This document shows positions 56,845 through 64,000 of a DNA stretch of 64,000 nucleotides, one piece after another. The notes under the pieces are model-generated. The model was not told where the DNA came from. It did not search any database and was given only the letters and a program-made list of their open reading frames with translations. Numbering within the stretch: the first letter of the stretch is position 1; every line of letters starts with the position of its first letter. The translations under genes were made by a program, and so were the position numbers. Origin of the DNA: Myxocyprinus asiaticus (taxonomy: Eukaryota > Chordata > Actinopteri > Cypriniformes > Catostomidae); the NCBI RefSeq assembly GCF_019703515.2, contig NC_059359.1:1049501-1113500 (forward strand). The letters run 5' to 3'.

Positions 56845-57953
56845 CAGTACTGTGCAAACGTTTTAGGCACTTGTGAAAAATGTTGCATAGTGAGGATGTC
56901 TTCAAAAATAATTAAATAGTTTTCATTTATCACTTCATGTCATACAAAGTCCAGTAAACATAAAAAAGCTAAATCAATATTTGGTGTGACCACCTTTACA
57001 TTTAAAACAGCCCCAATTCTCTAGATACACCTGGACACAGTTTTTCTTGGTTGTTGGCAGATAGGATGTTCCAAGCTTCTTGGAGAATTCACCACAGTTC
57101 TTCTGTCTATTTAGTCTGTCTCAATTGCTTCTGTCTCTTTATGTAATCTCAGACTGACTCGATGTTCTGTGGGGGGCTGTGTGGGGGCCATGACATCTGT
57201 TGCAGGGCTCCCTGTTCTTCTATTTAATCTGTCTCGATTGCTTCTGTCTCTTTATGTAATCTCAGACTGACTCGATGTTCTGTGGGGGGCTGTGTGGGGG
57301 CCATGACATCTGTTGCAGGGCTCCCTGTTCTTCTATCTATTTAATCTGTCTCGATTGCTTCTGTCTCTTTATATAATCTCAGACTGACTCGATGTTCTGT
57401 GGGGGGCTGTGTGGGGGCCATGACATCTGTTGCAGGGCTCCCTGTTCTTCTATCTATTTAATCTGTCTCGATTGCTTCTGTCTCTTTATGTAATCTCAGA
57501 CTGACTCGATGTTCTGTGGGGGGCTGTGTGGGGGCCATGACATCTGTTGCAGGGCTCCCTGTTCTTCTATCTATTTAATCTGTCTCAATTGCTTCTGTCT
57601 CTTTATGTAATCTCAGACTGACTCGATGTTCTGTGGGGGGCTGTGTGGGGGCCATGACATCTGTTGCAGGGCTCCCTGTTCTTCTATCTATTTAATCTGT
57701 CTCGATTGCTTCTGTCTCTTTATGTAATCTCAGACTGACTCGATGTTCTGTGGAGGGCTGTGTGGGGGCCATGACATCTGTTGCAGGGCTCCCTGTTCTT
57801 CTATTCTAATCTTTTCTATTTGCAAAAGTAATGTTTGGGAGTCTAACATTTATATTTCCTATTGACACACTAAAGCTGAAGATATAAATAATCATCTTAA
57901 GACAAATACTTTTGTGAAACATCATATGTGCCTAAGACATTTGCACAGTACTG
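56845..57953. mobile_element. TA-flanked Tc1/mariner-type MITE carrying a minisatellite
   Basis: TA at 56843-56844 and 57954-57955 brackets inverted ends: CAGTACTGTGCAAACGTTTT on the left and, inward from the right, CAGTACTGTGCAAATGTCTT. Both continue TAGGCAC. No transposase frame is present. About two thirds of its length is a 113/117-bp tandem repeat (57090-57805). Confidence 0.9.
57090..57805. repeat. Six-copy tandem repeat, 113/117-bp unit, inside a MITE
   Basis: The landmark GATGTTCTGTGG recurs at 57161, 57274, 57391, 57508, 57625 and 57742. The spacings are 113, 117, 117, 117 and 117 bp. The 4-bp difference is one fewer CTAT in CTTCTATCTATTTAATC. Units are nearly identical, differing at a few positions (for example GGGGGGC versus GGAGGGC in the last). 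Confidence 0.97.
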
Positions 57954-59109
57954 TATATGTATGAAATTGCCGGATGACCGACTGCATTTGCCAAAATGTA
58001 CAGTATACAGCAGAGCAATAATAAAAGTAACTTTTACATATTATTCCCCTCAATGCAATACCCCTGACCTTATATTACTATTTTGATGAATAAACTGAAA
58101 GGAATGTACATGCTGTGATTTTTAATGTTGGTTTCCGGTTTGTTATTTGTTCAGTACGAAAGGAACAAAAGAAGACACCTTAACAAAATTCCCCTCGTAA
58201 TATTTTTTTTCACCGTGCGGTTCAGGGCTTCCATATTACTTTGCAGATAGTGAATGGTAGTGGTAATATATATAGTGGAGTAGAATGGTGGTGTGCTGGC
58301 TATACCACAAGCACAAGTGTTGGCCTTGATGATCACCAGAGGGCACCATAGTACACACAAGCATTTGAGACTGGCCTATCTCATACTTGCATATTTCTAA
58401 TCTGTCCTGTGTGATCTTGTGAGAAATCCTTCACTTCAGCACATATTCAATATTACATAAAACTGAAGTTGGTAAATCAACAGAAGGGTTTCTATATTTG
58501 TTGTTACTTAAAAAAACACATTGAGCAATATTTTTGTAAAGAAAATGACCAGAAGGTTCAGTTTGTTTGGAACGGCACAATCTGCTACTAGTTGTGCTCC
58601 AACAAAACCGAACATTCGCCATATTCTAAAGAAAACCTATAATGATAATTGTAGTGTTTGCTAAAGCATCACTGTTACTTCCACAAGGGTTACATTTAGA
58701 AGATTTGCAATCCAGTTTAAACACATTGTTTTGCAAATCGACTGAAACACACTGATATTAAATAACATAAATAACATGTTGAAGTGCTTGGAACTCGTCT
58801 GTCAGGCTGGTTAAATTCTCGATACCAATCTCAAAACTGAGTGCTGAACTAAGTGTGGATCGGCAGGCCTCTCTGAAGACCTTGCCTTCATGAAGGCGAG
58901 CATCTAGGTATACAGAACATACATAAGAAAATTTTTTTATTTTTTGGATTGTACATTTCCAGAGTCTTGTTGCCTGGCTGTATACTCATCGTACCACAAT
59001 CTGACATAGAATTTATTTTCAGTAACTTTGGTAAGCAATAATTCCACTGAGAAGAGGAATGTGCAATTGCTACTGACCCTGTACAGTCACTTCACTCGCT
59101 TTTACTGCA

Positions 59110-59960
59110 ATTACACGATGATTACCACAAAAATCTATTTTGCCTCATCCCTCCTTTTCTTTAAAAAAAAGACAAAACTCGAGATTACAATGAGACACTT
59201 ACAATGGAAGTCAATGGGGCCAATTTTTGGAGGGTTTAATCGCAATATCAAGCTTATAATTTTATAAAAGCACTTCTTCTGTTAAAACGTTGTATTTGAG
59301 CTATTAAGTTGTTTAAATCGCAGTTTTTACTGTTACATAAAACTGGACATAACTTTACACAGATGCGGTTAGTAAGTGATTTTATCACACTATTTACGCC
59401 TTGTGACTATAATTTTAACGTTTACAGATTGACCCCATTGACTTCCATTGTAAGTGTCTCACTGGAACACAGATTTGTGCTTTTTTGGGGGGGGATTTTT
59501 CCCCTTTTTCTCCCAATTTGGAATGCCCAATTCCCAATGCGCTCTAAGTCCTCGTGGTCGCATAGTGATTCGCTTCAGTCCGGGTGGTGGAGGACGAATC
59601 CCAGTTGCCTCCGCGTCTGAGACAGTCAACCCGCGCATCTTATCACATGGCTTGTTGGGCGTGTTGCCACGGAGACATAGCGCATGTGGAGGCTTCACGC
59701 CATCCACCGCAGCAACCACGCTCAATTCACCATGCGCCCCACCGAGAACAAACCACATTATAGCGACCACGAGGAGGTTACCCCATGTGACTCTACCCTC
59801 CCTAGCAACCGGGCCAATTTGGTTGCTTAGGAGACCTGACTGGAGTCACTCAGCACGCCCTGGATTCGAACTCACGACTCCAGGTGTGGCAGTCAGCGTC
59901 AGTACTCGCTGAGTTACCCAGGCCCCCTGAACCTGGAAAATTCCTTTAAGTTTCCAAATA
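59110..59960. mobile_element. Second copy of the long-armed TTAA MITE, split by a SINE
   Basis: The left arm (GATTACCACAAAAATCTATT; GAGACACTTACAATGGAAGT) and right arm (TGACTTCCATTGTAAGTGTC) correspond to the element at 30954-31548. The right arm is interrupted at about 59488 by SINE copy F. The element resumes after 59930 with AAATTCCTTTAAG. The outer limits are approximate. Confidence 0.65.
59490..59928 (-). mobile_element. tRNA-derived SINE, copy F
   Basis: It reads on the - strand, with the tail at the left (TTTTTCTCCCAATTTGGAAT) and the tRNA-like head at the right. The B-box complement GGATTCGAACTC is near 59861, and the head ends at CTGAGTTACCCAGGCCCCC. It is full length and closely related to copy A. 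The 152-codon frame across it is fortuitous. Confidence 0.9.
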
Positions 59961-60076
59961 CTTTTTGGGAGCACTGTACATTTTTAAATTGAGTCTGCTG
60001 TAAACTGTGAGTTATAGAGTTGTAAGGTTTCTCATAAACCCAAAACAACATAGTAACTCCCTCTGATAAACAATAT

Positions 60077-60082
60077 TTTATT
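60077..60082 (-). terminator. Possible nr0b2 polyadenylation signal
   Basis: AATAAA on the - strand (TTTATT on the + strand) about 510 bp after the nr0b2 stop. A nearer candidate lies at about 60225-60230. Either is plausible. Confidence 0.35.
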
Positions 60083-60591
60083 GTTGGGAACTTAATTATC
60101 TAAAGATTGACTGAATAAATCAATAGGTAGATATATTCATTTATCTCTTTTATAAATACATGACAAACAATAGGGAGAGACAAAGGTGTTGTTGATTAGC
60201 AATGCCAAAATGTGTAAAAGTACATTTATTTCCAACTGTTTGAACATTCATAATTTTGTCCTCAAATGTGGATTACTCAAACAGTTTTCTCACAGAGACG
60301 ATACATGAACCCCCTCCTTAGGTGTGGAGATGTTTTCAAGAGAGTTCTTTTTCTAACATCAAGAAATACATTTTTACAATCAATTCCCGTACTAAAAGCA
60401 ACTGTACTAAAAGGCACAAATAGACCTAAATAGCATGTTACAAAGGTGCAGTAAATTCATTTAGGTGTGTAAACAATAAAGTCTGTAACTATTCAAATAT
60501 TTCAGGCATAACCCTGTTTTTCTATGAACACTGGAGAAAAGAATATTTAATCGAAAGTCCAAAGTCAAGCGGTCCATGAGTTCCTGGTTCA

Positions 60592-61327
60592 CTACCTGGT
60601 GAAAAGCATGTCAACCAACAAGTCCAGAAGATCCGCTTGACCAATGACCGGCCGAAAGAACAGTTCTGTGATGAGGCTAGGAGTGATGGTCTTTAAAGTG
60701 GACGCGGTGAGAAGGATACATGCAAATCGCCCTTTGTCCTCTGGAGGAAGCGGAACCAGAACCTCCTTCAGGGCATGTTGAGCTTCATATTGCAGACCTT
60801 CAACGAACAAAGCTGCCTTCAGGCCTGGCACATCTGTAGAAGCAAAGAAAATGTATGTTTTAGGGCAAATGAAAATGCATAAATTCTTATGGCGAGTCAC
60901 TGAAGTTATTTCATCGGCTCCCGTCCTATTGGCGAATGACAAATAATGTTGTCTGAGGTGATAAAAATGAGAAATCACATAAAAAAAAATTGTTTAAAAC
61001 ATGTCAAGTTTGTAAAAATATTATATTTGTGTCCATGTTGATTTTTAAAAAATTTTGAAAAATAAAAAACGTTTATAGCATTTTCTAAAAATGTTTTAAA
61101 AATGATTTGTTTTACTTTAAAAATGTCATGTGGTGTAACCATCAAGGAAAAAGCATTACATTACTTTGATTGTAGCTTAAAAATATATATGAAATAAATA
61201 ATATATTAAATTCAAACATATTATATATGTTTTATACATATTATAAAACATATTTTTCAAGGTGAATTTTTTATTTAAGAAGTTTTAATAGGATTACTCC
61301 CTTTGACCTGAACAAAATGTGCATTTA

Positions 61328-61359
<32 letters not shown>

Positions 61360-62372
61360 GTAAAAAAAAATCTAAAAATTTATATTTAATGATATGAAAA
61401 AAAAAATAAATAAAAAACTTCAAAAGCAGTCTTTAGGGTTAGGTGGGTGCTCTTTTTTTTTTTTTTTTGTCACATGACAACAAAACGGCACCTACAAACG
61501 TTTTTCAAATATTAATCATATTTTAAAATAAAATAGTTTCACTGCTTATTTTTTAAGAATTAATAAGATTATTCAGCACTACTCATGCCAACATTTCTTT
61601 TTCAAGAATTTCAGCTTAAAATAAAACTTTTATTTTATTTTTTTATTTTTTATTTTACTATCTCCGGATGGTTACACCACATGACATTTGTGACTTTAAG
61701 CCCCAGAACAAACATCAAAATGACTTTGAACTCAATAATTAAAAACATGTTCATCATAGAAGATAACCCTAACCCTAAGTAATTGTTTTGTGTGCTGTTA
61801 TGTTAAAGGTCAATTTGTAGATTGGTTTTGATTTTGGAAAACCTACCAGGATTGAATATGATGGTGCCTTTCAGATAAGCGTACTCCTTGGGGCTTAAAT
61901 CCAAACTCCAGAACTTCTTGAGGCACGATTTCAGGGTTTGGACTCCAGCGAGCGTGGGTTGCTCTCGCTCTGAGTTTGACATGTCTTGGACATTGAGAAG
62001 AATTCTTTTCAGCATGCTGGGCGCCGGAGTGTCTTCGATCTCAATGTGGACTCTGTCCTGGGCCAGACCCAGAATGAAAAGTGGCGCCCAGCAGTTCTGC
62101 AGCAGGGACAGCTGGTCTTTGGGCGGGAGTTGCTGGAACGCCGGCAAACTCCTCATGAAGTGCATTGTCTTGATGAGAACACCCGAAGCCTCCTGACACG
62201 TCTCGTTGGGGGTCTTCAGACAAACTTTCCTGCGTTTATCGCAGTTGCACGTGTGAGGAACCCGGTTGTAGTTCGGCTCGTTTTGAGCAGGCTCGCCTCG
62301 GCTGAGAATGTTGAAGAGGATGGCTTTTGACTGTCTGGAACTGTGGTCTGAACAATCACATTCATAATCCAT
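60592..62372 (-). CDS. nr0b2: Nuclear receptor subfamily 0 group B member 2 / SHP (spliced, complete)
   Basis: Exon 1 is 62372-61847 and exon 2 is 60833-60592. The join FNP-D-VPGLKAA falls at the position of the single intron in mammalian NR0B2. The result is 255 codons plus TAG; human SHP is 257 aa. It has no DNA-binding domain. The N-terminal AILFNILS corresponds to an LxxLL-like NR box. The ligand-binding fold is recognisable from FMRSLPAFQQLPPKDQLSLL, NCWAPLFILGLAQD, FWSLDLSPKEYAYLKGTIIF, LLTASTLKTITPSLITELFF and the C-terminal DLLVDMLFTR. SHP is an orphan corepressor that dimerises with other nuclear receptors and, downstream of FXR, represses bile-acid synthesis genes. The intron (61846-60834) contains a MITE. 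Confidence 0.97.
61123..61687. mobile_element. MITE in the nr0b2 intron
   Basis: The ends are exact inverted partners over ATGTCATGTGGTGTAACCAT. The 565-bp body is AT-rich, with an (AAT)n tract near 61327 and a T run near 61450. The same end motif bounds the composite element in tmem222 intron 5. There is no coding content. Confidence 0.85.
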
Positions 62373-64000
62373 GTTTCAATGTGTGAAACCCTCGGTATTT
62401 TCTAGAACTCAAACTAGACTCAATGGCACAACGTCCACCTCAACCTGTGAGATCCACACATCTGTCACTGGCATAGCTCCTATTTATATAAACCGTTTAC
62501 ACGGTTAAACTCTTGAACCTTGACCTGTCAATCTACATCTGCTGCAAGGAAAACAACTCCCTTGATCTGTTTAGCAATTGAGTAAATGGTTATAAGGCCC
62601 TTTCAATGCAAACCAACTGTAGCTTGGGATATATTTGAGGTGAGGCACTATTATCTCAGTTGTAGTCATTACACCAGGCTGTACCAAGCAACCAAGGACT
62701 TGTGAAGAAGTTTTATGGTCCCTATCATTGCAAACGGAAAAAATGAGGTCATTGAACCTTGATGACATCTCGACTTTTGATGACTTCATTAGCTTGAGTA
62801 TTTGCTCACTTCCTGAGTTACAGTGCTTAAACAAATCACAGATTAGAGGACCACATAGACATTAAGGTGAATGTATTGGCTAAAAAATACAGTTTATAAG
62901 ACACATACCTCTTCTTGCACCAAACAAGCAGTCAATTTATCTGACAAGTCTTTATCGCAGACGCTTTTTGAGAAATTCCTGAGTTCATTGACATGTTTTT
63001 CTGTAACGTAATGCCCATGTGGGACTTGGCCTGGTTTATTATCTCGGCAGTGCCTAGCACAGAGAACTTAACTTATTAGATAAGCGAATTACTATACTGC
63101 ACTTCCACTTGCATTCCGATTAAGTACATTTATATTTTCCAAAGACATTCACCAATGCCACCAATACTGCGTTTATCATGTTTGTTGTTGTTGATGTTGG
63201 TGAAACACTCACTGAGCCAATAACACAGTAGCTACCAATACACTGAGTGAATCTGAGGAGTCATTCAATGTATTTCAGTCTGTTAAATGACAATTTATTG
63301 ATTGGTTTTGATAAACAATTGATCTAAATGATCTGCTTTTGGGACTTTGAGTCTCTGTACACAGAAAAACAAACAAAAAACATTGGATGAATCAATACAG
63401 TCTCTGCATGTTTAATTTTAAAAGCCAGACTTGTTTACTGTATTAACTTTGCAATTCAGCAAAACAAATTCCACATCGAGTGTCTGCAACTACAATATAC
63501 AATGGACTTTTAGAAATATAATGAGCAGAAAAAAGAAATATCACCATAGATTCAGTCGTTTGACACCACTGACGAAAATGTCAAAGAAAATCGTTCAGTA
63601 CAAAATATTTGAGAAGAAAATGAACATGAATTTGAGAATGTGTCTCTTTTGCTTTAACCCTAGAAAGCATGATTCGAAAAACCTACATGAATGCATAAAG
63701 AGGGTGAAAATGACCCCTACTGGTTTCAATGGATTTCTTCCAAGAAAAGGTATCCTGTTTATATATTTTTATTTTCAAAAATGTGTCATAAATTGACCAT
63801 GTGAAGTCAAAATTACATAGATTTTCCGCCATTTAGAATTTTTTCGAAAAACCTTCTTTTTCTCACTCCTCCTATACATGTCAGATTTGCATGAAATTTG
63901 TCTAGAGAAACTGGGGACAAAAATGTATCGAAAGCTTTCTGATAGACCAAAACGTTTTCGAATAGCGCTTCAACGAATTCTATGGCGAGAACGGCAAAAT
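62373..64000. other. Upstream flank of nr0b2, no further gene seen
   Basis: It should contain the nr0b2 promoter just to the right of 62372, where TATTTATATAAACC near 62472 may act as a TATA-like element on the - strand. The remainder to the window end is AT-rich, with no exon, RNA gene or resolved element. The 121-codon frame at 63431-63796 has no recognisable motif and lacks gene-like context. Confidence 0.45.

Noticed and set aside
59454..59912. 152-codon frame, and similar 98-144-codon frames in the other SINE copies
   Set aside because: All fall inside tRNA-derived SINEs, appear on both strands, and lack codon conservation beyond what shared descent gives.
63431..63796. 121-codon frame near the right edge
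   Set aside because: Low-complexity, Lys- and Phe-rich, without splice context, motif or neighbouring exon support.

Overview
This is an AT-rich, intron- and transposon-laden nuclear segment from a ray-finned fish, most likely a cypriniform. The evidence is spliced vertebrate genes, Tc1/mariner, hAT and TTAA-flanked elements, L2-type and RNase H-bearing LINEs, and a recurrent tRNA-derived SINE. There are no operons, prokaryotic genes, CRISPR arrays or viral genes. Only about 5% of the sequence codes for host protein.

Four host genes are supported exon by exon with matching splice phases. (1) wdtc1, + strand, 1343-8535: ten exons covering the C-terminal three quarters, with the 5' exons before the window. 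(2) tmem222, + strand, 21990-27720: complete, six exons, 185 aa. (3) kdf1, + strand, 42876-55131: complete coding region in three coding exons, 379 aa; the last exon is only 53 nt and lies 9.9 kb beyond the previous one; a likely non-coding first exon is at about 38250-38467. (4) nr0b2 (SHP), - strand, 60592-62372: complete, two exons, 255 aa. The four orthologues also lie close together on human 1p36.11, but the intervening human genes are absent and the relative orientation of kdf1 and nr0b2 differs.

Layout. 1-690: two-unit minisatellite in a wdtc1 intron. 1343-9020: wdtc1, with a 1.3-kb TCTG/TCTA microsatellite in its penultimate-but-one intron. 9.0-21.9 kb: intergenic; AT repeats, a Tc1-like element with a frameshifted transposase (11186-12824), a palindromic MITE, an L2-like LINE nested in a hAT-like MITE (15342-19028), and an RNase H-type LINE whose tail stops about 50 bp before the tmem222 start codon. 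22-28.7 kb: tmem222, with piggyBac-like and hAT-like MITEs in its introns. 28.7-38.2 kb: intergenic; MITEs, two possible LRR-coding scraps, a 1.2-kb TCTA/TCTG array, and a Tc1-like transposon with an uninterrupted 371-codon transposase frame (33971-35218). 38.2-56.7 kb: kdf1, with an L2-type LINE carrying an esterase-like ORF1 in its last intron. 56.8-58.0 kb: a TA-flanked MITE carrying six copies of a 113/117-bp tandem repeat. 58-60 kb: a MITE split by a SINE. 60.0-62.4 kb: nr0b2. 62.4-64 kb: nothing recognisable.

The host genes do not form a pathway. They are a ubiquitin-ligase substrate receptor, a small membrane protein, an epidermal differentiation factor and an orphan nuclear-receptor corepressor. 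I found no convincing undescribed functional system. The most notable content is transposon archaeology: SINEs splitting older elements, an apparently intact Tc1 transposase, a minisatellite-bearing MITE and a LINE abutting a promoter.
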